From an uncultured Gellertiella sp. (GTDB lineage Bacteria > Pseudomonadota > Alphaproteobacteria > Rhizobiales > Rhizobiaceae): DNA of 64,000 nt. Positions 55,971-63,822 of this stretch are shown here, one piece after another. The notes under the pieces were generated by a model, which did no database searches, was not told the origin of the DNA, and worked only from the letters and a program-made list of their open reading frames with translations. The translations under genes were made by a program, and so were the position numbers. The DNA is taken from the NCBI RefSeq assembly GCF_963457605.1, contig NZ_OY735139.1, positions 372,001-436,000 on the forward strand. The letters run 5' to 3'. Position 1 is the first letter of the stretch. Each line of letters begins with the position of its first letter.

Positions 55971-56180
55971 TCAGCGAGGCCGACGGGGCGGCGTCAGCGC
56001 CGTTGGTGGTCGTCTGTCGCTCCGCAGTTCCACCCACTCCGCCTCCCGCGCCCTGATCTCCGGCGGCACCTCCACGCGCCCCCTGCCCCAGATCCACGCC
56101 ACGCCACAGATCGTCGCGCAGGGCAGCACGATCCAGGCGAGTTTCAGCCAGTCGGGGGATGCAATATACATGTCGCTCAT
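55971..56180 (-). CDS. Small single-helix membrane protein
   Basis: 69 residues. It has one hydrophobic helix ('WLKLAWIVLPCATICGVAWIW', about residues 9-29) and then a basic/acidic cytoplasmic tail 'IRAREAEWVELRSDRR'. GGAG lies a few bases before the ATG at 56180. Similar tiny proteins are common and uncharacterised in rhizobia. A longer open frame in another phase over the same bases looks non-coding by its composition. Confidence 0.6.
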   Translation of the reverse strand: MSDMYIASPDWLKLAWIVLPCATICGVAWIWGRGRVEVPPEIRAREAEWVELRSDRRPPTALTPPRRPR

Positions 56181-56518
56181 GCGCTCCGGTCTCCCTTTCA
56201 ACGACAAAGGAAGTCACCGGGGCAAGGTGTGAGAATGCCCCGGCGACCGGGAGTAGAAAAGCCGCACACTGACGACCGCCCCGGCTTTTAAACCGAAGTT
56301 CTGGACATGACCGGGGCCTCCCGGCCATAGGACAGGAAGGCTATAGGGGATCGGGACGTATCAGGGAAGATACGACCGTCAAGTGTGTCGGGGTTTTCTA
56401 AGCCCCGGAAAGATGATTTTGCCACCCTTCCGACATGGACCCTACCACGAAGGGAATTTCAGGTATATGGAATATATGGGGATTGCAGGGATCGCAGAAA
56501 CTCTCACGCGGCGGCCTG
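56181..56518. other. Intergenic region with several hairpins
   Basis: 338 bp without a supportable gene. It contains a perfect 8-bp stem CCGGGGCA / TGCCCCGG (56217-56243), a short CGTATC...GATACG hairpin near 56357, and a CGGGG...CCCCG hairpin near 56390-56405, which could end transcription of the oxidoreductase gene. Confidence 0.5.
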
Positions 56519-57508
56519 TCAGACCGCCGCCTCCCAGCCGGTCAGGAAGGCCATGATGTCGAGGCTTTCGGCAAGGGTCGGGCTCGGGGCCCTCGCCTCG
56601 CCTGCACCGGCGGCGAGCGCCTGTTCCACCCGCTGCACCTGGTGGAAGAAGGCGTCGTTGGTGTCGTGGATGGTGACCGTCTCCTGCACCGCGCCGGTCT
56701 CGTGGCTGATGATCTCGATGATATTGTCTCCGGCAACAGGCAGCCAGGGATTGGTGCGGAAGCGCAGCGAGGCGTGATCGCCGGTAACGGTGAATTCATG
56801 CACCATGCCATGGGTTTCCGAGGTGGAGATGGTGGCGAGCACCCCGCACTCGAAGCGGATGGCCGCGACCGTATCGGCGATATTGCCGCTCGCCTTGTCG
56901 CGCGCGCCAAAAGCGCTGATCCGGTGGCGGGAAAACTGGCCGGCCCCCATCATCCGGTCGATAACCAGTTGCGTCAGCGAGGCCGGGTAGCAGCCGAGAT
57001 CATAGAGCACGCCCTTGCCCGCCGGATTGACGAAGCGGGCGATATCGGCGGCGTAAAGCGCATTGATCCCCCGGAGATGGCCAATCCGCCCGCCGGTCAG
57101 AAGCTCCAGCGCCGTCTCGATGACGGGATGGGCGCGATACATCAGCCCCTCGACGAAGAATGTGCCGCAGGACCGCACCGCCCCGGCCAGCAGGCGGGCA
57201 TCCTCCATGGTGGTGGTCAGCGATTTCTCGCAGAGCACCGCCTTGCCCGCCCGCGCGGCGGCAATCGTGGCTTCGGCATGCAGATGGTTGGGCAGGCCGA
57301 CATAGACGACATCGACGGCGGGATCGCTGACCAGCGCCCCGATTCCGGCATGGGTCGCGGCAATCGCATGGCGGGCAGCGAAATCCTCGAGCCGTCCGGC
57401 ATCCCTGCCCTGCACCGCCGCCAGCCGTGAGCCCGGCGACAGCGCGATGGCCTCGGCCATGGTGTCGGAAATGAAACTGGTCCCGAGTAGTCCCCAGCCA
57501 AGCGCCAT
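56519..57508 (-). CDS. Gfo/Idh/MocA family oxidoreductase
   Basis: 329 residues. The N-terminal NAD(P)-binding Rossmann domain starts 'GWGLLGTSFISDTMAEAIA' and includes 'VYVGLPNHLHAEATIAAARAGKAVLCEKSLTTT', where the 'CEK' carries the conserved Lys. The C-terminal domain has 'EGLMYRAHPVIETALELLTGGRIGHLRG' and 'GVLYDLGCYPASLTQLV' (substrate-binding Asp/Cys-Tyr). Members act on sugars and sugar derivatives; no sugar gene is near. The ATG at 57508 has AAGGA eight to ten bases upstream. Confidence 0.92.
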   Translation of the reverse strand: MALGWGLLGTSFISDTMAEAIALSPGSRLAAVQGRDAGRLEDFAARHAIAATHAGIGALVSDPAVDVVYVGLPNHLHAEATIAAARAGKAVLCEKSLTTTMEDARLLAGAVRSCGTFFVEGLMYRAHPVIETALELLTGGRIGHLRGINALYAADIARFVNPAGKGVLYDLGCYPASLTQLVIDRMMGAGQFSRHRISAFGARDKASGNIADTVAAIRFECGVLATISTSETHGMVHEFTVTGDHASLRFRTNPWLPVAGDNIIEIISHETGAVQETVTIHDTNDAFFHQVQRVEQALAAGAGEARAPSPTLAESLDIMAFLTGWEAAV

Positions 57509-57914
57509 CCTGCATTCCTTCCTGCGCAAGTCCGCACACCTGCCGTAACGGGAGGTGCCAGCCTGTCATCTGTCAATTTTAACATGTGCCAGCATAGAGC
57601 CCCTGAAGCCTGCCAGCCAGCCCTGTCAAATCTTGTCAGTGCAAAGTTTGCGACTTGCCTTTTTCGACAAATACTGGCACTGATTGCGTCGTTCGGGCAA
57701 TACGATCCCGGAGACTGGACTTCTAAGACAAGCCCCAGCGCCCTTGTCGCGCCATGGGCAACCGGCATGACCGCCGGCGGATCGATGTTCTTTCCCCGCA
57801 ATCTTGACACTCGACCGGCCCGACTGCGTCTTCTCGCAGGAAGGCCACACTCCGTCCGCACGCAGGTCTTTGTGTCCGGGCACTATCGCAGACCAAGGGA
57901 AAAGGACTGATCCC
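57509..57914. other. Divergent promoter region before cspA
   Basis: 406 bp without a supportable gene. A TTGACA lies near 57806, but no good -10 follows it. A long 5' UTR before cspA, as known for cold-shock genes, would fit here but is not proved. Confidence 0.5.
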
Positions 57915-58121
57915 ATGAAAGGCACCGTAAAATTCTTTAACCAGGACAAGGGCTTTGGCTTCATCACGCCGGATGGCGGCGCCAAGGACGTGTTCGTTCA
58001 CATCTCCGCTCTGCAGGCTTCCGGCATGCAGACCCTGCGCGACGGCCAGCAGGTCACCTTCGACACCGAGCCGGACCGCATGGGCAAGGGCCCGAAGGCC
58101 GTGAACATCCAGGCTGCCTGA
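57915..58121 (+). CDS. cspA: Cold shock protein, CspA family
   Basis: A 68-residue single-domain OB-fold RNA chaperone that melts mRNA structure. RNP1 'KGFGFITPD' and RNP2 'VFVHISAL' are intact. AAAGGA precedes the ATG at 57915. It has its own strong terminator and a long upstream gene-free region. Rhizobial genomes carry several csp copies; which one this is cannot be told. Confidence 0.95.
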   Translation: MKGTVKFFNQDKGFGFITPDGGAKDVFVHISALQASGMQTLRDGQQVTFDTEPDRMGKGPKAVNIQAA

Positions 58122-58144
58122 GCTTCTCAAGCGCCCAGCTTTGG

Positions 58145-58174
58145 AACGGCACCTTCGGGTGCCGTTTTCATTTT
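58145..58174 (+). terminator. Intrinsic terminator of cspA
   Basis: AACGGCACC-TTCG-GGTGCCGTT followed by TTCATTTT: a 9-bp stem closed by a stable UUCG tetraloop plus a T-rich tail, 24 bp after the stop. Confidence 0.92.
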
Positions 58175-58188
58175 ATGCTCTTCGCATT

Positions 58189-59247
58189 TTAGAGTGCAGT
58201 GATTCTCGGCGGGAGCGTCTGTTCCGCCGCGCTCTCCGCCCGGACGGGGTTCAAATCCACCGCCGCGAAGGCCTCGGCAATCACCTCCGGCCCGGCCCCC
58301 GGCTTCGTTGCCGCCGTCGAGAGGATCTGCCGGAATTTTCGCGCCCCCGGCACCGCCTGGAACAGCCCCACCATATGGCGCGTGACATTGCCGAGCCGCC
58401 CGCCGCGCCCGATATGGGCCGCCGCATAGTCCATCATCCGGTCGCGGATATCGTCCCAGTCGGGCGCCTTCGCAGGCGCACCATAGATCGCCGCATCCAC
58501 CCCCGTCAGCAGGGCCGCATGGTGATAGGCGGCCCTGCCGATCATCACCCCGTCGACATCGCGGAGATGGCGGACGGCCTCGTCCAGCGTTGCGATACCG
58601 CCATTGATGCCGATGAAGACATCGGGATTTTCCGCCTTCATCCGGTAGACCAGGGGATAGTCCAGCGGTGGAATATCGCGGTTTTCCTTCGGGCTCAGCC
58701 CCTGCAGCCAGGCCTTGCGGGCATGAATCCAGACCGCATCGGCCCCGGCCCCGACCATCCTCGCCAGAAAATCCGGCAGTACCTCTTCCGGCACCTGCTC
58801 ATCGACCCCGATCCGGCACTTGACGGTAACAGGCACCGGCGACACCCGCTTCATCGCCTCCACCGCCGCCTGAACCGTCTCCGGCTCGCGCATCAGGCAG
58901 GCCCCGAAGGTGCCAGATTGCACCCGGTCGGAGGGGCAGCCGACATTGAGATTGATCTCGTCATAGCCGAAATCCAGCGCAATCCGCACCGCCTCCGACA
59001 GCTTGGCCGAATCCGATCCGCCGAGCTGCAAGGCGACCGGATGCTCCGCCGCATCATGCCCCAGCAACCGCTCGCGCGGCCCGTGAATGATCGCATCCGC
59101 AACCACCATCTCCGTATAAAGCAGCGCCCGCCCGGTGAGCAGCCGGTGCAGGAACCGGCAATGCCGGTCCGTCCAGTCGAGCATCGGGGCGATAGCGAGG
59201 ACGGGGCCCTGGTAGAGCGCCGGTCTGCCTGGCGATTTCTGTGTCAT
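58189..59247 (-). CDS. dusA: tRNA-dihydrouridine synthase A
   Basis: 352 residues. A flavoenzyme that reduces uridine in the D-loop of tRNA (U20/U20a in DusA). It has 'APMLDWTDRHCRFLHRLL' (FMN site, and the DusA form of this motif), 'LLYTEMVVADAI', 'ALQLGGSDSAKL', 'INLNVGCPSDRVQSGTFGACLM' (catalytic Cys), 'VKCRIGVDE' and 'VWIHARKAWLQGLSPKENR'. The start at 59247 has AAAGGATT upstream; an ATG at 59274 is also in frame. Confidence 0.95.
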   Translation of the reverse strand: MTQKSPGRPALYQGPVLAIAPMLDWTDRHCRFLHRLLTGRALLYTEMVVADAIIHGPRERLLGHDAAEHPVALQLGGSDSAKLSEAVRIALDFGYDEINLNVGCPSDRVQSGTFGACLMREPETVQAAVEAMKRVSPVPVTVKCRIGVDEQVPEEVLPDFLARMVGAGADAVWIHARKAWLQGLSPKENRDIPPLDYPLVYRMKAENPDVFIGINGGIATLDEAVRHLRDVDGVMIGRAAYHHAALLTGVDAAIYGAPAKAPDWDDIRDRMMDYAAAHIGRGGRLGNVTRHMVGLFQAVPGARKFRQILSTAATKPGAGPEVIAEAFAAVDLNPVRAESAAEQTLPPRITAL

Positions 59248-59365
59248 TTCAATCCTTTTGAGGTGCCTGTTCATGCAGGGCGAGAAGACCCGGCGGCGGC
59301 GGATTTTTTTGGGGGTGAGTTACACCAAAGCGCGGCTGAAGCCAAGCTTTGCCGGGGGCAGCCTG

Positions 59366-60244
59366 TCAGTCCGCGCCCCTGCCTTCCCCGTCGAGCGCCG
59401 GATCGATCAGCCGCGACACCGTCTTTTCGCCATGGCCTGCCTCTACCGCCGCCTCGAAAAACCGGGCGATTTCGGAATAGAGCGGGGTTCTGGTGCCGAG
59501 CTCTTCGGCGAGGTTGCCGTAATAGCGGAGATCCTTGGCGGCATTGGCGATGGCGAAGCGGTAACCGTCGAAATTGCCGTCCAGGGCGGGTTCGACGATC
59601 CGGCGCAGCGCTTCGGAACTGTTGGAGCCGCGCTGCATCACCGCATAGAGCTTGCCCCAGTCGATCCCGGCCTTGCGGGCCGCGACATAGGTCTCGCTGA
59701 TCGTCGCGATCATGCCCATCACCAGGTAATTGCTGATCAGCTTGGCGGTGCTGGCCGCACCCGGTGGCCCGATGTGGACGATGCTGGCGCAGAAGCTTGC
59801 AAGCAGCGGCTGGATCGTCGCGAACACCGCATCCCCGGCCCCGACCATGGCGCCGAGCACTCCCTCCGCCGCCTGCGCGGGCCCGCCGGTCAAAGGCGCT
59901 TCGGCAAAATGGGCCCCGATGGTGGCCAGCCGCTCGGCCAGCGCCCGGTTGGCCTCGGGTGCCGATGTCCCGACATCGAGAACCACGGTTCCCGGCCGGA
60001 TCGCCCCCCACATCGCCGCCAGCACGCTCTCCACCACCTCAGAATTGGGCAGGCAGAGGAGAAGGACATCGGCGGAGCGGGCGAGATCACCGGCATCCGC
60101 CGCCTCGCCTGCCCCCCGCAGGACCAGATCGTCAATCGTCTGGCGCTGGCGATGGGCGAGAACCCGCAGCGAGAAGCCCGCGTCCAGCAGACGCCGCCCC
60201 ATGCCATGCCCCATCATCCCTGCACCCGCCAGAGCGACCCGCAT
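59366..60244 (-). CDS. NAD(P)-dependent oxidoreductase, beta-hydroxyacid dehydrogenase family
   Basis: 292 residues. 'VALAGAGMMGHGMGRRLLDAG' (Rossmann), 'FAEAPLTGGPAQAAEGVLGAMVG' (substrate loop; the usual 'DAPVSGG' is 'EAPLTGG' here) and 'STAKLISNYLVMG' with the catalytic Lys. It is a distant paralogue of the dehydrogenase at 26.7-27.5 kb. GGCGGAGA precedes the ATG at 60244. Substrate unknown. Confidence 0.88.
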   Translation of the reverse strand: MRVALAGAGMMGHGMGRRLLDAGFSLRVLAHRQRQTIDDLVLRGAGEAADAGDLARSADVLLLCLPNSEVVESVLAAMWGAIRPGTVVLDVGTSAPEANRALAERLATIGAHFAEAPLTGGPAQAAEGVLGAMVGAGDAVFATIQPLLASFCASIVHIGPPGAASTAKLISNYLVMGMIATISETYVAARKAGIDWGKLYAVMQRGSNSSEALRRIVEPALDGNFDGYRFAIANAAKDLRYYGNLAEELGTRTPLYSEIARFFEAAVEAGHGEKTVSRLIDPALDGEGRGAD

Positions 60245-60301
60245 TCTCCGCCCTCCCGCCAAATCCCTGTTTCCGGCACGCACGGTAGAGGTGTCGCAAG
60301 C

Positions 60302-60850
60302 TCAAGGCAAACCGGCTGGCGCCAGGACGGCGCAGGCCTCCTCGTCCCCGGGCGTGAAGATTTCCGGGCAGACAATCTCCTCCGGCAGAGGCACAAGCCC
60401 GGTGCGCATGCTTTCTCCATGCCACCACAGGGCATCGCGCGGCATCCTCGCCCGCCGCAAGGGTTCCATCTCGGTAAAAATGAACCGGCGCCTGTAGGCG
60501 CTCGGGCTTTCGGCAAGGTGAAAAGGCTTCATTCGTTCCGACCCGAGAAACCATGGCGCTTTCAGGAATCGCTCCGGTTCCTCGGTCCATGCCGGAACCG
60601 GTCCAAGCCGCCACCGGCGGCACAGATGTTCGCCAATCGCTCCGATCAGGGCATCAAACCGGCTGTTTCCGGTGAGCGGCGGCGCATCGGCAAGCCTCTC
60701 CCGCCTGCTTCTGCTGGAAGGATCGAGATAGAAGCCATCCAGAAAACTGGCGAGGTGGTAGCGAAACTCCGTGCCCGCTTCAAGGTGCGAGCGTACGGCC
60801 TCTGCCAGCGACCCAGGTCGGACGTGCCGGGTCTGCACTATTGTATCCAT
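60302..60850 (-). CDS. Conserved hypothetical protein (possible partner of a nucleotidyltransferase-type toxin)
   Basis: 182 residues, soluble. Patterns: 'PGSLAEAVRSHLEAGTEF', 'ASFLDGFYLDP', 'LGPVPAWTEEPERFLKAPWF' and 'ESPSAYRRRFIFTEMEPLRRARMP'. I recall this 'PAW..DP..FL...WF ... SPAAFRRR.IF' pattern from uncharacterised proteins that often sit beside a nucleotidyltransferase-like gene, which would make it an antitoxin-like partner, but this is memory and no such gene is adjacent here. AAGGAT lies eight bases before the ATG, inside the small upstream frame 60780-60929. Confidence 0.6.
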   Translation of the reverse strand: MDTIVQTRHVRPGSLAEAVRSHLEAGTEFRYHLASFLDGFYLDPSSRSRRERLADAPPLTGNSRFDALIGAIGEHLCRRWRLGPVPAWTEEPERFLKAPWFLGSERMKPFHLAESPSAYRRRFIFTEMEPLRRARMPRDALWWHGESMRTGLVPLPEEIVCPEIFTPGDEEACAVLAPAGLP

Positions 60851-60929
60851 CGACCAGATCCTTGATCTTGGCGCTCATGCGCGAAGAAACGCCCGGAACA
60901 ACAATGTCCGGAATGGCAGCTGCCGCCAT
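60780..60929 (-). CDS. Possible small upstream frame (49 codons) overlapping the hypothetical gene
   Basis: Begins with ATG at 60929 after a very good ribosome site (GGAGGATCAG) and reads 'MAAAAIPDIVVPGVSSRMSAKIKDLVDGYNS...'. It overlaps the start of the 182-residue gene in another frame, whose own ribosome site lies within it. It may be a leader for translational coupling, a truncated gene, or the first part of a gene broken by a frameshift. The strong ribosome site is the main support. Confidence 0.4.
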   Translation of the reverse strand: MAAAAIPDIVVPGVSSRMSAKIKDLVDGYNSADPARPTWVAGRGRTLAP

Positions 60930-61033
60930 CTGATCCTCCGCGCTCAGTCGACATTAAAGTTCACCGGTGGAGGAAGGTCAAAGCATTGATGCGTGAACTG
61001 CCACATCAGCCATGGAGACGGTCGTCATTTTCG

Positions 61034-61071
61034 GTTGCGGGCGCGCCATCCGGTGCCGGCGCGCCCGCAAC
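61034..61071 (-). terminator. Strong inverted repeat after the serine hydrolase gene
   Basis: GTTGCGGGCGCGCC / GGCGCGCCCGCAAC is a perfect 14-bp stem with a 10-base loop, 36 bp beyond the stop of the serine hydrolase gene. No T-run on either side. Confidence 0.55.
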
Positions 61072-61106
61072 AAGCGGTTTCCCTTTGGTCGATGCGGCCC
61101 CGCCAA

Positions 61107-62327
61107 TTACCCTGCGAAAGCGGCTTCCACTGCCTTCAGCGCTTCATGGGTGCGCTCCTGCAGGGCATCGTCGACGAAATCGGGCCAGGTCGAGAATTTC
61201 ACGACCATCATGTTGGTATCGGGCGCGACCAGCACCATCTGGCCGAAAACACCGAAGCAGAAGAAGCGGCCGAGCTTGCTGTCTTCCACCCAGAACTGGT
61301 TGCGATAGGCACCGTTCGGCCAGTAGGCGGCGGTCTCCGCATCATAGAGGCCGTGGGCGCCGTGGCGGATATCCTGCGACCAGGATTTCGGCATCGCCTG
61401 AAGATCGCCGACCCTGCCGTCGTTGAGCAGCATCAGGCCAAAGCGGGCCATGTCGCGCAGGGTGGCGCTGACACCGCCGCAGGCAAGCCCGTAGCCGGAG
61501 CGGTCGACAGTGATCTCGGCATCCTCTTCGGCCCCGATCTTCTGCCAGAGCCGCTCGGAAATCAGCTGCGGCAGGCGCTTGCCCGTCACCCTTTCCATGG
61601 CATGGGCGAGAATGTCGGTTTCAATCGAGCGATAGTTGAAGCGGGCACCATGTTCGGCTTCATTCACCTTCAGGCCGATTATCTGTTCCCACATGCAGGT
61701 CGGCCAGGCAGAGACATCCTCGCCTTCCGGCGCGGGCTTCCAGCCGGACGCATAGTCCATCTTGCCGACATCGCTGTCGCGCACTTCGTAATCCTCGACG
61801 AAACGCACGCCCGAGGTCATGTCGAGCACCTGCTGCAAAGTGGCCCCCTTCCAGGCGGTGGCCTCGAGCTCCGGCAGATAGGTGGTGACGAGAGCCGCCG
61901 GATCCAGAAGTCCCTCTTCGATGATGCTGCCTGCGGTCGCCGCCGTCACCGATTTCGATACCGACTGCAGGAGATGGCGGCTGCGCTCGTCCATGCCGTT
62001 ATGGTAGCTTTCGTGCAGCACCTTGCCATTCTTCCAGACATAGATCGCATCCGTATAGGTCTCGTCCAGCAACTGGCCGAAGGTCTGCGTGGTTCCATCC
62101 GCTGCCTGATAGGCGAAATCGAGAAGATCCGGCGAGCCGGTCGCAATCGGTGACGCCACCGGCGCACGGCGGATTGTGGCGGTCGGAATGATCTCGCGCA
62201 CGCGCTGGAACGACCAGCGATTCCACGGCGGACGGTCCCAGTCGATGAGCGGCACCCGCATCTCCGGCGGAGGGGGGCTTCCCACCATGATCGGGGGCTG
62301 CTGATCTGAATTCTTGTAACTACGCAT
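61107..62327 (-). CDS. Serine hydrolase, beta-lactamase (class C)/esterase family
   Basis: 406 residues, no signal peptide visible, so probably cytoplasmic. The Ser-x-x-Lys motif is in 'HLLQSVSKSVTAATAG' (about residue 140). Further conserved pieces are 'LQQVLDMTSGVRFVEDYE', 'FNYRSIETDILAHAMERVTGK' (Tyr of the second motif) and 'HGLYDAETAAYWPNGAYRNQFWV' (third motif region). This pattern resembles 6-aminohexanoate-dimer hydrolase-type and related esterases more than true beta-lactamases. Substrate unknown. Confidence 0.88.
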   Translation of the reverse strand: MRSYKNSDQQPPIMVGSPPPPEMRVPLIDWDRPPWNRWSFQRVREIIPTATIRRAPVASPIATGSPDLLDFAYQAADGTTQTFGQLLDETYTDAIYVWKNGKVLHESYHNGMDERSRHLLQSVSKSVTAATAGSIIEEGLLDPAALVTTYLPELEATAWKGATLQQVLDMTSGVRFVEDYEVRDSDVGKMDYASGWKPAPEGEDVSAWPTCMWEQIIGLKVNEAEHGARFNYRSIETDILAHAMERVTGKRLPQLISERLWQKIGAEEDAEITVDRSGYGLACGGVSATLRDMARFGLMLLNDGRVGDLQAMPKSWSQDIRHGAHGLYDAETAAYWPNGAYRNQFWVEDSKLGRFFCFGVFGQMVLVAPDTNMMVVKFSTWPDFVDDALQERTHEALKAVEAAFAG

Positions 62328-62646
62328 GCGTGGTCTCCACCCTTCCCGCGCTCACCGCGCGCAATTGCCTGTGGAGGCCCCATAGCAGAGATCGGCCATT
62401 TTTTGAATAGCCAGTCAAAATGAACGGGTGCGATTCCGGTGGACGACGGGCGCAGGGTCTGGCACAAGCCCTCCCGGACGCGACTGCCGGTATTCTAGAC
62501 CGGGGTCGGGCGGGCGATTGACGTCTCCCCCGCTGCCACGGGTTTACGTTGGCCGTCCTTTGTCCTCTTCCCGATTGAAACCGCCGAAAGAGGCCGCACG
62601 GGGCCTCCCTGCGTGCTGACTCGACGCCTTAGATATCGTGGCGTGA
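62328..62646. other. Intergenic region between serine hydrolase and KGG genes
   Basis: 319 bp. Nothing gene-like was seen. A short GAGGCC...GGCCTC hairpin at about 62590-62606 may end the KGG gene's transcript. Confidence 0.5.
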
Positions 62647-62910
62647 TCAGACCTCGCGACCGGCATGGGTGGCTTCGCCGCCCTTGCGCCCGGCCTGTGC
62701 GGCGCGCTCCCGGTCATTCTTGAAATTGCCGCCGGAAGCCTCGCCGCCCTTGCGGCCCGCTGCTGCCGCCCGTGCCGGATCATTCTTGAAATTGCCGCCG
62801 GACGCCCCGCCACCCTTGGCGGCAATCGCCCGCTGGCGTTCGGGATCCATTGATGCAAAGCCGCGTGTCGACCGGGTGCCGGACTGGCTTCCACTGTGGT
62901 TTTTCGCCAT
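62647..62910 (-). CDS. KGG-repeat stress-induced protein (con-10/GsiB-like)
   Basis: 87 residues, very hydrophilic, Gly/Ala/Lys-rich. Three copies of the 'KGG' motif lie in repeats of about 20 residues ('AAKGGGASGGNFKNDPARA', 'AGRKGGEASGGNFKNDRERA', 'AGRKGGEATHAG'). The family is induced by general stress or desiccation and thought to protect other molecules. GGAGGAT precedes the ATG at 62910. A perfect EcfG-type promoter lies 68-92 bp upstream, which fits the role. Confidence 0.93.
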   Translation of the reverse strand: MAKNHSGSQSGTRSTRGFASMDPERQRAIAAKGGGASGGNFKNDPARAAAAGRKGGEASGGNFKNDRERAAQAGRKGGEATHAGREV

Positions 62911-62977
62911 GGGTTCATCCTCCGTTGTTGACTTGAAACAATCCTGTCGGGCCAAAGCCTGGTCCCAAGACTTTCAA

Positions 62978-63002
62978 AACGCGTCGAATCCGGTATCGTT
63001 CC
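62978..63002 (-). promoter_or_regulatory. EcfG general-stress promoter of the KGG gene
   Basis: On the minus strand GGAAC (63002-62998), exactly 16 bases, CGTT (62981-62978). This is a perfect match to the alphaproteobacterial EcfG consensus, correctly oriented and spaced before a known class of general-stress gene. Confidence 0.8.
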
Positions 63003-63109
63003 GGCAGAAGGTGACGGCTTGACGAGAAACCTGTGGCAACCCCGGCATGCGCTGGCGTTGCCGCCAAAGGGCCTCCGGTGCTGTCGCCAAGTGAGGGATC
63101 GAGACTGTT

Positions 63110-63799
63110 ATGACCCGATTTGTCTTTCCGCCCGCTGCCGTGGTGACCCTGCCGATTGAGGGCGAAGACGCTGTTTTCCCCGTCCGCCGGGTCTATTGCG
63201 TCGGGCGCAACTATGCCGAACATGCCCGTGAAATGGGCCATGAGCCCGGCCGCGAGCCGCCCTTCTTCTTCCAGAAGAACCCGGACAATCTGGTGCCGCC
63301 GCCCGGCGACTTCCCCTATCCCGCCCTTTCCAGGGATGTGCAGCACGAAGTCGAACTGCTGGTGGCGCTGAAAGCTGGTGGTCGGGACATTCCGGCAGAC
63401 CAGGCGCTTGCCTGCGTCTATGGCTATGGCGTCGCCGTCGACTTCACCCGGCGTGACCTGCAGGCGGCAGCGAAGAAAGCCGGACGGCCGTGGGAAGTGG
63501 CGAAGGCCTTCGAACACTCGGCCCCTGTCTCGGCCCTGGTTTCATCCAGCCGCATCGGCCATCCGGAGAAGGCGACAATCTGGCTCGACATCAATGGCGA
63601 CAGGCGCCAGACCGGCGACATCGGGGACATGATCTCAGGCGTTGCCGAGATCATTGCCGCCCTGTCCAGCAGTTTCGAGCTTGCCGCCGGTGACGTGATC
63701 CTGACCGGCACGCCCGCAGGCGTCGGCCCTGTCTCGCGCGGCGACCGGCTCGACTGCGGCATCGATGGCATTGCCACCCGATCGCTCGCCATCATCTGA
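63110..63799 (+). CDS. Fumarylacetoacetate hydrolase family protein
   Basis: 229 residues. The family motifs are 'VYCVGRNYAEHAREMG', 'PPFFFQKNPDNLVPPPGDFPYP' and 'DVQHEVELLVALK' (metal-binding Glu pair), 'YGVAVDFTRRDLQ' (metal-binding Asp), and 'ELAAGDVILTGTPAGVGPVSRGDRL' (C-terminal signature). Members split carbon-carbon bonds in 2-oxo acids such as acylpyruvates or decarboxylate oxaloacetate. It is followed after 23 bp by the gamma-carbonic-anhydrase-like gene. Confidence 0.93.
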   Translation: MTRFVFPPAAVVTLPIEGEDAVFPVRRVYCVGRNYAEHAREMGHEPGREPPFFFQKNPDNLVPPPGDFPYPALSRDVQHEVELLVALKAGGRDIPADQALACVYGYGVAVDFTRRDLQAAAKKAGRPWEVAKAFEHSAPVSALVSSSRIGHPEKATIWLDINGDRRQTGDIGDMISGVAEIIAALSSSFELAAGDVILTGTPAGVGPVSRGDRLDCGIDGIATRSLAII

Positions 63800-63822
63800 C
63801 TTTACGAAGGGAAACTGACCCG

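Noticed and set aside
55936..56328. 130-codon frame overlapping the small membrane protein gene on the same strand
   Set aside because: It runs into repeat element D, is Gly/Ala/Arg-rich without a hydrophobic or family pattern, and lacks a ribosome site; the 69-residue frame has both a helix and a ribosome site.
58144..58166. GGAAC...CGTT match resembling an EcfG promoter after cspA
   Set aside because: Spacing is 15, not 16-17, and the bases are the two arms of the cspA terminator hairpin.
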